A stretch of DNA of 64,000 nucleotides from Nocardia donostiensis (GCF_002081715.1 NZ_MUKP01000008.1:115420-179419); one strand, 5' to 3'. Positions 27,241 through 36,136 are shown, counted from the stretch's first letter. Notes: generated by a model not told the origin, from the letters alone. Translations and numbers: made by a program.

Positions 27241-27300
27241 CCTCATTGGGCGGTGGCCGGATCTCCTGATCCTCATCTGGCGGTGGCCGGATCTCCTGAT
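27241..27300 (+). repeat. 30-bp tandem duplication
   Basis: Two consecutive 30-bp units (27241-27270, 27271-27300), identical except for two bases, each containing GGCGGTGGCCGGATCTCCTG. They lie between the IS3 OrfA relic and the WXG100-like gene. Confidence 0.9.
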
Positions 27301-27302
27301 AG

Positions 27303-27644
27303 GTTGATGAACGTGGTCCTGCTGGGGAGACACCGCCGAGTGGCATTGTTATTGTCCCAGAGGAGATTCGGGCGGTAGGTCAGTTCGTCGCTGATATCGC
27401 TCGTCAACTGCGGTCCGGGCTGAACTCGGCGAGTTCCGATGTCGCTGCCCTGCTGGCCGATGGGTGGCGCGGGGATGCTTCGAACGAGTTTTTCGGTGGT
27501 TGGACCGAACTCCGCGACGGTGGGGTGAAGATCCTGCAGGCCCTCGATGTCATGACTGAACGCTTAGGGGTACAGGCGAACAGCTATCAGGCGACCGACG
27601 ACAGCACCTCCCAACAGTTCCCGAGTCTGAATCTGCATCTATGA
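27303..27644 (+). pseudogene. WXG100-like protein lacking a start codon
   Basis: The open frame reads IVIVPEEIRAVGQFVADIAR, ADGWRGDASNEFFGGW and MTERLGVQANSYQAT, i.e. helix-WRG turn-helix of the WXG100/ESAT-6 superfamily. Upstream a TAG at 27300 closes the frame and no ATG, GTG or TTG lies before the homologous part (an ATT at 27345 is the only near-start). The stop overlaps the next gene by 4 nt. The 5' end was probably lost in the rearrangement that made the tandem duplication. Confidence 0.6.
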
Positions 27645-27913
27645 GCAACCCGGAGTTCATGGTCGACCTCGAGCGTCTCGATCAACTCGTCTATCGCCTG
27701 TTCGGTTTGGCCGGGTATCTCACCGAGCAATTCGACCTGATCGATGACAAGGTCGCGACGTTGGATGGGGTGTGGGAGGCGGTGGTCGCGGCCGCTTACC
27801 GGGATGCGCATCGGTTGCGGGCAGCCAGCGCGCGTGAGTTCACCGACGGGCTCGCCGATATCGGCGATGCCGTCTGCGCGGCGCATACCCGCTCACCAGG
27901 GCGATCGAGTTGA
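27641..27913 (+). CDS. WXG100-like ESX protein with shifted C-terminus
   Basis: 90 residues from ATG 27641 (ATGA overlap). LERLDQLVYRLFGLAGYL, a VWEAVVAAAYRDAH turn in place of WxG, and a second helix to AVCAAHTR. The normal ending (LTRAIELNRAMLNSG, stop at the next start) is in another frame, so a single-base loss near 27895 seems likely. It forms a WXG pair with the preceding gene; no EccC or other ESX component is present in the window. Confidence 0.55.
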   Translation: MSNPEFMVDLERLDQLVYRLFGLAGYLTEQFDLIDDKVATLDGVWEAVVAAAYRDAHRLRAASAREFTDGLADIGDAVCAAHTRSPGRSS

Positions 27914-27931
27914 ACCGAGCGATGCTCAACA

Positions 27932-28162
27932 GTGGGTGACCCGGCGTTGTTCGTGAACTGGGATACCTACTATGAGGCCGCGAGACGATGCCAGGACCTG
28001 GCCGGTGAGCTGCGCGCCGCCGACCGCCCGCTGCACGAGGTGGTCAAGCGTTCCTGCGCCAGGATGGCCGGTGACGCCCCCGGCTGCAAGCAGTGGGGCG
28101 AAGCCTACGATGAGCACGCGCGGGCGCCTCGAACAGCACCGGGCAGTGGCCACCCGCTATGA
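27932..28162 (+). CDS. ESX-associated helical protein, truncated
   Basis: GTG 27932 overlaps the restored stop of the preceding gene. The 76-residue product has NWDTYYEAARRCQDLAGELR and KRSCARMAGDAPGCKQWGEA, common in proteins encoded next to WXG100 pairs in Nocardia. After EAYDEHA the sequence switches into a transposase remnant, so the C-terminal half is lost. Confidence 0.45.
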   Translation: MGDPALFVNWDTYYEAARRCQDLAGELRAADRPLHEVVKRSCARMAGDAPGCKQWGEAYDEHARAPRTAPGSGHPL

Positions 28163-28228
28163 CAAACTCGCCGTCCGTTACCTGGCCACCGTCCGGGTCG
28201 CCGCGATCAACCTGTGGTTATCCGGCCA
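28105..28228 (+). pseudogene. DDE transposase C-terminal fragment (IS5-like)
   Basis: In the second frame the sequence reads LEQHRAVATRYDKLAVRYLA then TVRVAAINLWL, matching the end of IS5-type transposases. Only about 40 codons remain, fused after the ESX-associated ORF. Confidence 0.55.
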
Positions 28229-28299
28229 CGACAACCTAGCGATTCGCCCCTCTCGGCCGGCGGAAGGCCGGACGTGGCAGCAAACATCCAGAGTCGATT

Positions 28300-29301
28300 C
28301 TAATCCCGCCACACCTGCCGGGCCACGCGCGCGAAGTTGCCGCCGAAGACCGCGGCCAGTTCGTCCTCGGCGAAGCCGCGCTGGGCCAACACGTCATGCA
28401 AGCCGGGTACGTCCGACAGACCGAGGAAGTCCTCCGGTGGGGTCCAGCACAACTGGCCGTGACGGGTGTACTCCTCGGAGAACAGCTCCGGATTGGCGGC
28501 CAGCATGTCGTTGAAGTCGTCCGCGTCGAAGGAATAGTCGGAACTGACACCGATATGGTCCAGGCCGACCAACTCCACGCCGTAAACGATGTGATCGGCC
28601 ATAGCAGCTACCCGTTCGGCGCGTTCGTCTTTCCCGTTGTGGCCCAGAAATATTCCAACGCCATTGATACCTATCACACCACCGGTTGCCGCGCAGGCCC
28701 GCGCCTGGTCGTCGGTAATGTTCCGCGGATGTTCCCACACCGCACGGAAATTGGAGTGGCTGTAGATCATCGGCACGCTCGAAGTTTCGGCGATGTCCAG
28801 CCCGGTCTGAACCGAGCAGTGCGAGCCGTCGGCGAACACACCGGACTCGTTCAGCTTACGGATCAGATCGCGGCCGTAAGCCGTGAGTCCGGTGTCCTCG
28901 GTGTCGAGACATCCACAACCTGAGGCGTTGGCCTGGTTGTAGGTCGGCAGCAGCGACCGCAGCCCCAGGTCGTGGAATATGTCGACATTGTCGAGATTGC
29001 CCTCGAGCGGAGCGGAGTCTTCCAGATCGAACGCCAGCGCAATGAATTCGTCCGCCTCCACCGACCCCGGTTCCGGCCAGGCATCGGCGACGCTCTTCAC
29101 CAGCCGGAATCGACCATCCGCCAAAGCTTTCCGTCGGAACACATCAAGCAGTTCCAGCACTTCCTGGGCGGACTGGGGCGAATAGCCCACGTTCACCGAC
29201 AGATACGAGCCCAGCGGATAACGTCCCAGGCCGGCGACGTCTGCTGTCGGCACCAGTGGCAGGCAACAATGTTGTTCCCACAGTCGTGGCCTGTCTACCA
29301 C
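28300..29301 (-). CDS. Membrane dipeptidase-like peptidase (M19)
   Basis: 333 residues with the M19 barrel motifs: ALAFDLEDSAPLEGNLDNVD (bridging Glu), GLRSLLPTYNQAN, ESGVFADGSHCS (His) and MIYSHSNFRAVWEHPRNITD (His), and GLDHIGVSSDYSFD. The usual N-terminal HxD is replaced by WEQHCCLPL, so metal binding may differ. Likely acts on dipeptides or related amides in the cytoplasm; no signal peptide. It is flanked on both sides by relics and has no operon partner. Confidence 0.8.
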   Translation of the reverse strand: MVDRPRLWEQHCCLPLVPTADVAGLGRYPLGSYLSVNVGYSPQSAQEVLELLDVFRRKALADGRFRLVKSVADAWPEPGSVEADEFIALAFDLEDSAPLEGNLDNVDIFHDLGLRSLLPTYNQANASGCGCLDTEDTGLTAYGRDLIRKLNESGVFADGSHCSVQTGLDIAETSSVPMIYSHSNFRAVWEHPRNITDDQARACAATGGVIGINGVGIFLGHNGKDERAERVAAMADHIVYGVELVGLDHIGVSSDYSFDADDFNDMLAANPELFSEEYTRHGQLCWTPPEDFLGLSDVPGLHDVLAQRGFAEDELAAVFGGNFARVARQVWRD

Positions 29302-29756
29302 CGGACCTCCTGGAACTGGATCGGCAACGAACCAGCAATGCTACTGATCATCAGGAGTGGGACGTGGATGCGCTCTACGGCACCGTTTCAACCCATGTCA
29401 TCCGACTGGTGCGCGCCGCTACGCTACGCGTTGCGGCCCGCGGCCGAGCTCACCCGCATTCCGGTTCTGGATGCGAACCCCTCACCGCATGACGGCACCG
29501 CCTACTTGTGAAACACGCTCTAGGGCTGCGCCCCCACGCACCCTCCCGGGCCTCTTGGTGGGCCGACGCCCAGGTCGCGCACCGAGACTCGCCCCTACTC
29601 GCGCCTGCGGTAGCACATGACAGCGTTCAAACCGCTGCTCGTCGGTGAAGACACCGTCGCAAAGTCGCCGTCCTCGTCGGACTGGGACCGCGTGACCGCG
29701 ACCGGCAGACCATCGTGGAGAGCATGGCGGTCATCCTCGCCGCGGGCCCGGCGCTG
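29302..29756. other. Decayed stretch
   Basis: No intact gene. A plus-strand frame around 29650-29760 (VAVLVGLGPRDRDRQTIVES) looks protein-like but is short, starts out of frame and is unrecognised. Confidence 0.35.
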
Positions 29757-30031
29757 TCATGGATCTGACAGCCAACCCCGCAAGGTGGCGCTGCGCGCGT
29801 TCTTGCCGACGACGCCGACGAACCTGCCCTCGTGGATCCGGGCCGCGAGGTCCGACTTGTACGGCTCGGGCAGGTTCTGGGTGCGGTAGATCCACTTGAC
29901 GGTGTCTCGACGGTGCGGCGTGCGTAGAAGCACGTGGTGCGCGGATCGAACAACGCGTCACGCTCAGCCTTCTTGGCTTCGGCGTGCAGTTGCGGCCATT
30001 CGGCCTGCAGGAAGTCGAAGTTCCCCACCAT
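29757..30031 (-). pseudogene. hsdR: Type I restriction HsdR N-terminal fragment
   Basis: MVGNFDFLQAEWPQLHAEAK and DPRTTCFYARRTVE in one frame continue as VKWIYRTQNLPEPYKSDLAA and GRFVGVVGKNARSATLRG in another. This is the DUF4145-like N-terminal region seen in many HsdR/type I R proteins. The helicase and nuclease domains are absent. It is downstream of mrr on the same strand, as in hsdM-hsdS-mrr-hsdR loci. Confidence 0.65.
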
Positions 30032-30357
30032 GAGCCCGCGGTCCTCTCAAAACTTGTGTGCACCGCGCGCAGCATCTGCCGCACCGGCGTCACTGACAGC
30101 ACCGCCCTACCGTCCGGGCTCTTTCGCTGGGTGGTAGGGCGGTCGCGTCATCGGCACGGTGTGTCACCGAGCGCACCGAACTTCTCGACGCGTCACCGCC
30201 ATCTGCGCCGAGTTCGCCGACATCACCTGGACACAGGAGGATGGGCTTATCCACGGACGCATAGGCAGGAAATGCTGTGGGAGCCGAGGTCCGTTCGCTG
30301 CTCGGCGAAGTTCTCGTCGCCGAGCAGGGGTGGAATGTGCTCAGGGGGGCTGTGGAG
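30032..30357. other. Intergenic with hairpin
   Basis: Between mrr and the hsdR fragment. Positions 30101-30111 (ACCGCCCTACC) and 30133-30143 (GGTAGGGCGGT) form a perfect 11-bp stem that could terminate mrr transcription. Nothing else recognised. Confidence 0.5.
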
Positions 30358-31290
30358 TCATTCGAAGTAGTCCTCGTCGACCTCGACGACGGTGAAGGTC
30401 TGTCGCGTCTGGACGGCGACGCCGTAGCGGATCATGAGTTCGGCGAGGCGCCTGCCGTCGATGAGGACGATGCGGGTGCTGATGCTATGTGCGTACTCGC
30501 GGGCGCCCGACGTGAACGCGCTGGTGGTGATGAAAACTCCGCGGGCCGCGCCGACACCGTGCAGTGCACCGACGAACGCCTGGATCTCCGGCCGGCCGAC
30601 AGTGTTCTCCGCTGCATAGCGTTTGGCCTGCACGTAGATGCGTTCGAGGCCGAGCGGATCCTGGTCGATGACGCCGTCGACGCCGCCGTCACCAGAGCCA
30701 CCGATCCGGGCGGCTCGCCCCTCGGTGCCTCCGTAGCCCATGGCGACGAGCACGTCGAGCACCGACTGTTCCAGGAACGCCGGGTTCTGACCGCGCAGCC
30801 GCGCGAGCAGGTCTGCCGCGACCTCGGCGTGGAGGCGTTCGACGCCGTGCTCGATCTGCTCGAGCGGGTCGACGTCTTCGTCTGTACCCACGGCGCCGGT
30901 TACCGGCGTGATGTTCGACGAGCCCGAACGCAGCGGGGTGTAGTCGCGGTATTCCGGTAGTGCTTTCAGAGTCTTCTCGGTGATCCCATCCGGATGGGCT
31001 TTGAGCAGCGCACGACCCGCGTCGGTGATGACGAACGTCGCGCGGGCCGGCTTGTCCACCAGCTTAGCGCGGTACAGACCGCTCAGCGCCCACCCGATCC
31101 GGTTGTCAGCACGCCCCTGACCCGACGGCAGCACCTCGGCCCGCTGCTCGACCGTCAACCCGATACGGTCCTCCACCGCCGAGTGCAGGTCCCGTTTGCG
31201 CCAGACCTGGCCATCGGTCAACACTTCCAGCACCGGAGTAAGGAAGCCTGACCACACCGGCATCGCTGACACGGGATGAGGGGTGGTCAT
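30358..31290 (-). CDS. mrr: Mrr restriction endonuclease
   Basis: 310 residues. N-terminal winged-helix Mrr_N domain (TDGQVWRKRDLHSAVEDRIG, RIGWALSGLYRAKLV) to about 95, then Mrr_cat: VLDVLVAMGYGG, GSGDGGVDGVIDQD, IYVQAKRYAAENTVGRPEIQ, FVGALHGVGAARGVFITTSA. D and QxK form the nuclease core. Mrr cuts methylated DNA. Its ATG overlaps the stop of the hsdS fragment (ATGA). It appears intact although its type I partners are relics. Confidence 0.87.
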   Translation of the reverse strand: MTTPHPVSAMPVWSGFLTPVLEVLTDGQVWRKRDLHSAVEDRIGLTVEQRAEVLPSGQGRADNRIGWALSGLYRAKLVDKPARATFVITDAGRALLKAHPDGITEKTLKALPEYRDYTPLRSGSSNITPVTGAVGTDEDVDPLEQIEHGVERLHAEVAADLLARLRGQNPAFLEQSVLDVLVAMGYGGTEGRAARIGGSGDGGVDGVIDQDPLGLERIYVQAKRYAAENTVGRPEIQAFVGALHGVGAARGVFITTSAFTSGAREYAHSISTRIVLIDGRRLAELMIRYGVAVQTRQTFTVVEVDEDYFE

Positions 31291-31484
31291 AGCTCGCCTC
31301 GGAAGGTGCGGGATCGGAGGGAAGTAAAAAGGGAATCCAGCTCGGCACAGGCAGCGCGGTGTTGGTCCTCGAGCATTTCAGTACTAGTGATGCGTTCCGC
31401 GAAAACCTCTTTGGGCCTTTGAGGCGGCAGTGGGATCGACAGCGCTCGCAGAATCCCGAGGTTGATGTTCTGAGTAATTGTCAA
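31287..31484 (-). pseudogene. hsdS: HsdS specificity subunit, C-terminal fragment
   Basis: ITQNINLGILRALSIPLPP, VFAERITSTEMLEDQHRA and LDSLFTSLRSRTFRGEL match the end of type I HsdS (second target-recognition domain tail and conserved region). Upstream sequence is cut off by an IS3-family element that begins at 31554. The stop overlaps the start of mrr. Confidence 0.75.
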
Positions 31485-31585
31485 TTCTTGTGGATCTCCG
31501 GGTTTCTCAGGTTATTCGCAGCCAGTGATCCAGGGCTGCGAAGTCCTCGTCACTGAACCGTCACGAGTAAGGGACCGGCTTCGGT

Positions 31586-32628
31586 TCAGACCAGCACCGG
31601 TCGACGTGGCGTTTGTTGAGAGTAGTACGCGGCTTCGTATTCGGCCGGACTCAGGTAGCTCAGTCGCGAGTGGAGCCGGGCGTTGCTGTACCAATCGCAC
31701 CACTCCATGAGCGCGAATTCGACCTCGGTGAGCGTCTTGAACAGGCCAGGCCGGTTGACGACCTCGGTCTTGAACAAGCCGATGATCGATTCCGCCAGGG
31801 CGTTGTCGTAGGCATCGCCAACCGAACCTATCGACGACGAGAGCCCTTGCAGGGCAAGGACTCAACGAACTTCACTGACGTGTATTGCGACCCGGCATCG
31901 GAGTGGTGGATCAGGCCGGGCTCGATCCGGTGCCCGTAATGACCGCGCCGCCACACGGCCATGTCGAGCGCCTTGGACACCAGCGAGGTCGTCTTCGTGG
32001 CAGCCGCGGTCCAGCCGACAATCGCGCGGGAGTAGGCGTCGAAGACGAACGCGACATATGCCCATCCGGCCCAGGGCGACACGTAGGTGAAACCGGCGAC
32101 CCACACACGGTTCGGTGCGGCGGCGGTGAAGTCACGGTTGAGCTTGTCACCGGCCCGCACGCCGTCCTCGACCGGGATCGTGGTGCGCAGCTTTCGGCCT
32201 CGCACCACCGCGTTCATGCCCAATTCGCGCATGATCCGATCCACGGTGCAGAAGGCGACGTCGTGGCCGCGGCACCGCAGGTAGCGGATCATTTTCCTGC
32301 GACCATACATCTCTTCCGGTCGGCCTGTCGGATCACGTAAAGCGTTCTCCACGTGCGCATCTGTGATATCGCGCGTCGACGCCTGTCGACGGCGGGCTTT
32401 GCGATAGGTCCGCGGCGCGATCTGGATTCCGTGCGCGGCCAGCGCACGGCAAATCGACTCGACGCCGAAGACCTGGCGGTATTCGTCGATGAACCCGACG
32501 ATCAGCGGTGTCGCGGGTCGAGTTCGCGCGAAAAAAGCCGAGGCAGCTTTCAGGATCTCATTGGCCTGCTCGAGATCCCGGACCTCTTTGCGCAGCCGCG
32601 CCAACTCCTCACACTCGCCCGCCGACAA
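31586..32628 (-). pseudogene. IS3-family OrfB transposase, frameshifted
   Basis: The integrase catalytic domain is visible: RVWVAGFTYVSPWAGWAYVA (first Asp region; the usual W.tDiTyi Asp reads A-G here), HHSDAGSQYTSVKFVES (second Asp). Then a one-base loss near 31858 moves LALQGLSSSIGSVGDAYDNA with the last Glu region and PAEYEAAYYSQQ to another frame. OrfA and OrfB reading frames are also joined through a GCTTTTTTC run, the usual slippery site. Confidence 0.75.
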
Positions 32629-32826
32629 CCCCGCACCGCCTTGCTATCGGGCGGGACGCCCTGCGTGAGTGCCTTCTTCACCCACACCCGCAACGTCTCG
32701 TAATGCACATCCACCAACGGGCCGATCGCCCTCGCAGCGGCCTACGGGGACCCGAACTCATCCAGCCGTTCCAAGACCAGACGAACGGCCTTCTCACGAA
32801 CCTCGGGCGGGTAACGCTTCGACATG
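32620..32826 (-). pseudogene. IS3-family OrfA with TAG and frameshift
   Basis: ATG 32826 starts MSKRYPPEVREKAVRLVLER, then TAG (about 32743) interrupts the HTH, followed by AAARAIGPLVDVHYETLRVW. Near 32625 the leucine-zipper part (LRKEVRDLEQANEIL) continues in a different frame. The element cannot encode a working transposase. Confidence 0.7.
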
Positions 32827-33020
32827 ATGGGAACCATCTTCCTCACGAAAGGAAGCAGCCCCAAACCCGGGACGGTTCACAGCCTTGCGGATGATCATCC
32901 CAGCGCATTCTCAACGCGGGTAGCGGACTACAGCGATGATGATGTCACCAGCCGATCTCCACAGACAAGTTCGGACGGATCCTAGCTTTCACGGCGGTTA
33001 GACTGGCAGGCAGCCGAGCC

Positions 33021-33374
33021 TTGGAGGAGAGGATATCTGAGCAGCCCCGTGAGCAGCGGAAATACGCGCGACCGGTCGCCGTGCCGGACGATCTGGCGCT
33101 GCTGACCGGACCGACGAGCGGCACCGTGACCCTCCCGGCCCACCTCGACTGGTCGGGTAACGCCGAATACGATCTCGACCGCCCAGGCCGCATCGTCGAC
33201 CTCTACCGCACGGTGATCAACGAGGCCGCGAGCCCGGCCGACCTGCATACCTTCCTCGACACCGCCACCCTGAAGCGGCTCTGGTCCTACATGTGGCTCC
33301 CTCCGCTGGTCCGGCGCGCCTGGGAGGACCGTTTCCCCGAACTCGCCCAGATCAGCCGCCTGGCCTCGGCATAG
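33021..33374 (+). CDS. Putative partner (antitoxin-like) of AbiEii nucleotidyltransferase
   Basis: 117 residues; start uncertain (TTG 33021 or an in-frame GTG 57 nt later), although a GGAGGAGAGG sits near 33022. Contains SGNAEYDLDRPGRIVDLYRT, EAASPADLHTFLDTATLKRL and PPLVRRAWEDRFPELAQI. Similar proteins are encoded directly before AbiEii-type genes in actinomycetes. The AbiEii-like pseudogene follows 10 nt later. Confidence 0.55.
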   Translation: MEERISEQPREQRKYARPVAVPDDLALLTGPTSGTVTLPAHLDWSGNAEYDLDRPGRIVDLYRTVINEAASPADLHTFLDTATLKRLWSYMWLPPLVRRAWEDRFPELAQISRLASA

Positions 33375-33384
33375 GCTTTCGCCC

Positions 33385-34021
33385 GTGGAACCACGCCATC
33401 GCCGACTGGCGAAAATCGCCCTCGCGGTCTCGGGTGCTCAAGGATTCGCCCTCGCCAGCGGCTACGCCCTCCGCGTTCACGGAATGGGTGATCGGCCGAG
33501 CGGCGACGTCGACTTGTTCACCGACTGACATCGCCGCGCCGACTTCCCCGCCGCGGTGCAAGCGGTCGTCACGGCGCTGGAAGAACACGGATACCAGGTG
33601 TCCACCGCGATGAGCGGTGATTCGTTTGCTGGTGTCCCCGCCCGATGGGAGCGAGCCGGACAAATTGGAGATGTCGGCGGATTGGCGGGCGCATCCACCC
33701 GTTCTCCTGGATATCGGACCGGTTCTGCATCCAGATGATGCGGTGGCGAACAAGATGTGCGCATTGTTCGGGCGAGCACTGGCCAGGGACTTCCTCGATA
33801 TCGACGCGGCGGTTACCAGTGGCCGATACACGAGGGAGAGACTGCTGGAGTTGGCGGACAACGCCGACCCCGGTTTCGATACCGCGATTTTCGCGGACGC
33901 TCTCGGCGTGCTCCATCAGATCACCGATGATGCCTTTGCCGAATACGACGTCGCATCCGAGCACATCGGCGCTTTACGCCGCCGTTTCGCGGACTGGCGC
34001 GAGAAACTGCGCTCCCAATAG
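33385..34021 (+). pseudogene. AbiEii-type nucleotidyltransferase toxin, nonsense and frameshift
   Basis: From GTG 33385: QGFALASGYALRVHGMGDRP and SGDVDLFTD (the GG/S...DxDLF nucleotidyltransferase core), then TGA where a Trp codon is expected, HRRADFPAAVQAVVTALEEH, a frameshift near 33625, and LLVSPPDGSEPDKLEM to DIGPVLHPDDAVANKMCALF and RDFLDIDAAVTSGRYTRERL. The toxin is dead while its neighbour is intact. Confidence 0.72.
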
Positions 34022-34110
34022 GCGCCCCCGCAGGTACAAGCCGCCGATCGTGTTTGGTGACGGCATGCACACGAAATGTGTGCAGAAATGGCGTGGTACC
34101 GGTGGCCAGC

Positions 34111-34545
34111 CCCCCTCCGGACACACAACGAGGCATTTATACTCCAGAAACGGTGTCCAGGCACAGCCTGGACACCTATTTTTCTCTCGCTCTCCTGACC
34201 TTCGGTTTCACCCCAAATGGGGGTGAAAACTGTGACCCACTGCGACCGCTGCCCCCCATTCACCGCCACTCCGGATTCACCCCGCCCGGCAGCCCGGCAC
34301 TCCCCCTCGCCGATGTCGAACAACCACCACCCTCGACAGCCGTACACAGCATCCGGCCCCGTCGGCACCAACGGCCGTGTGGTCGACAAAGCGATCGTCG
34401 ACGCCCTGGGCTGGCGGCCCGACGATCTGCTGTCGTGGCGAGTCAGCGCAGGACTGGTTCTGATCACCCGCCCCGGGCACGGCCGCCGCGGCATCACCAA
34501 ATACGGCCACATCTGCCTGCCCGCCGCCACACGCCACGCTGCGGC
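34111..34545 (+). repeat. att core plus long direct repeat, copy 2
   Basis: Begins with CCCCCTCCGGACAC (34111-34124) and parallels 20539-20985 for about 435 bases with scattered substitutions and small indels. Upstream sequence does not resemble the tRNA body, so this is an att junction, not a second tRNA. Confidence 0.8.
34153..34183 (+). terminator. Terminator hairpin, copy 2
   Basis: GTGTCCAGGC-ACA-GCCTGGACAC followed by CTATTTTTC; same structure as the tRNA-Leu terminator at 20582-20612. Confidence 0.75.
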
Positions 34546-34588
34546 CTGCACCCACACCCACCACCCGGTGGGCTGCAACATCAACTGA
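34217..34588 (+). pseudogene. AbrB/SpoVT-like gene, second copy, broken
   Basis: The part VVDKAIVDALGWRPDDLLSW, LVLITRPGHGRRGITKYGHI, CLPAATRHAA is near-identical to the first copy, but an extra base near 34363 places the N-terminal part in another frame, and the C-terminus ends in an unrelated tail (HTHHPVGCNIN). Confidence 0.65.
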
Positions 34589-35526
34589 ACACCGACGAAA
34601 CGACACCGGGCTCTGAAACCGGGTGGTCGCGTTACCGGGGACTGGTCACCAGCGCGTTCTGGGCTTCCGATCGCAATACCCCAAGGGCTCGCCCGGCCTG
34701 TGGATGGTCGATTACCAGGAACTGGCCGACCATCTAGCTCTGTAATGGGCACCAGCTAGGCGAACGACGCCTGCGGCGATCACTCGCGCCGCAGGCGTCT
34801 TCGGCGAGCAGTTGAGGCGGGGAAAGCTCGAACACGCTTCTGAACACCTGAACAAAGACCGGACGCAGTCGCTTACTGTTCAGCACCGACCTCGCGATTC
34901 CCGCAGCTAACAGCGCCCGGAGCCACGATCGCGCCATCGCCGTAGAGTCGGCTCCGACTCACGGGGGGGGCGAAGCCTCACACACTGAGCAAGCGGCGCG
35001 GTACCGGCATCCCTACATCCTCCGGTGCAGCAGCTGCGCCCGCGGTGCCACCCCCGACACCCGGCCCGTTAGAATGGGCCCCAGCAGCATTCGAAAATGC
35101 CACCAACATCACCACTCTGGCGGCCAACTCCGCACTGACCAGACAGGCAGATGTGACGCGTCTATGGAATCTGCCGCAATCGACTGCGAGAATCCCGAAA
35201 ATCGAACGTTACAGCTCGAATTCGGCGTCAGTCGTCTATCTTCCGCCCATAGACCCTCGGTCAGGCGCGGTCCCATCTGTACCGGCCCCGCCGGCGGCAG
35301 AAACCTGCGCTGTTCGCCGTCGAGCTGGAGCCGACCGGACGATGGGTGACTACCCGGCCGGATCGTGGCTACTCGACCGACTTGCGGGTGAAGCCCGGCT
35401 CGCGGTGAATACGTTGAACAATGCCGTTGCCCGCCGCTGTGAGGTGGCCGACACACCGACCGCGGTTCGCAATTTCGCCCCAGGCGTTTTGTCCATGCCC
35501 TGAACCGGCATCGCATGGTCGGGTTA
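34589..35526. other. Decayed stretch with one strong hairpin
   Basis: No intact gene. A short frame ending at about 34744 (LGFRSQYPKGSPGLWMVDYQ) looks like the end of a real protein but is unrecognised. Frames between 35045 and 35503 have no recognisable motif. Confidence 0.4.
34766..34799. terminator. Strong hairpin, probable terminator
   Basis: Perfect 13-bp stem GACGCCTGCGGCG / CGCCGCAGGCGTC with an 8-nt loop, about 20 nt after the short frame that ends at about 34744. Confidence 0.6.
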
Positions 35527-35754
35527 TGGGTCGAGTCGGGGCGGCCGAGGACAACGCCGCGATGGAAAACTCCTTCAGCCTGCTGCAACGCAATACCTTG
35601 GACCGGCAGCGGTGGGATACCCGCGAGCAGTTGCGGATCGCGATCGTGACCTGGATCGAACGCACCTACCACCGGCGCCGACGCCAAACCCGGCTCGGCA
35701 GGTCGACCCCGATCGAATACGAAACCATCATGACCCCAGCTGCCTCTGCTGGAC
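35527..35754 (+). pseudogene. IS3-family OrfB C-terminal fragment
   Basis: GRVGAAEDNAAMENSFSLLQ, NTLDRQRWDTREQLRIAIVT and RTYHRRRRQTRLGRSTPIEY match the end of IS3-type OrfB with the catalytic Glu region (AMENSFS). Only about 75 codons are left. It differs from the other IS3 relics here. Confidence 0.7.
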
Positions 35755-36136
35755 CGGAACACCCTCATGCGCGGGGGCGACTCCGATCGGTATCGAGCTT
35801 CCATCTGATCATGGGACCATCCCCCGCGCACACGAGGATAGCTTGCCGCGTACGGATCTCGCGGTCACCGCAGCGGTGTACGGCCAGAACCTCCTCCCCA
35901 GCAAAACGATTGTCAACGCTTCCCCAGTTCGATTTGTGTGGTTAGCGCGGGTATCCCCCTCCTATTTCATCCCCCATGCAAGGGTCCCCGTATACGCCAT
36001 ATCCGCCCGATCCGGCGGATACTACGGCGCCCCCCTCACCAGACGAGCTGGGCTGAACCTGTGACGACAACGTCAGAATCCAAGGAGATGCCGGAAGTAT
36101 CTGCTTCTGCCGCTCCCGAGAGCGGCCACGGCGTAG
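35755..36136. other. Intergenic with a small ORF
   Basis: A 26-codon frame at 35976-36056 (MQGSPYTPYPPDPADTTAPP) resembles the Pro-rich start of a membrane-anchored protein and is partly repeated near 37748. It is probably a relic. Confidence 0.3.

Larger units (their letters stand above)
31554..32879 (-). mobile_element. Decayed IS3-family insertion sequence
   Basis: Terminal inverted repeats: TGAACCGTCACGAGTAAGG at 31554 and, on the other strand from 32879, TGAACCGTCCCGGGTTTGG (14 of 19 match). Length about 1326 bp fits IS3 members. Flanking triplets CAC and CAG do not form a clear target duplication. It truncates the hsdS gene. Its orfA and orfB both carry inactivating changes. Confidence 0.75.
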
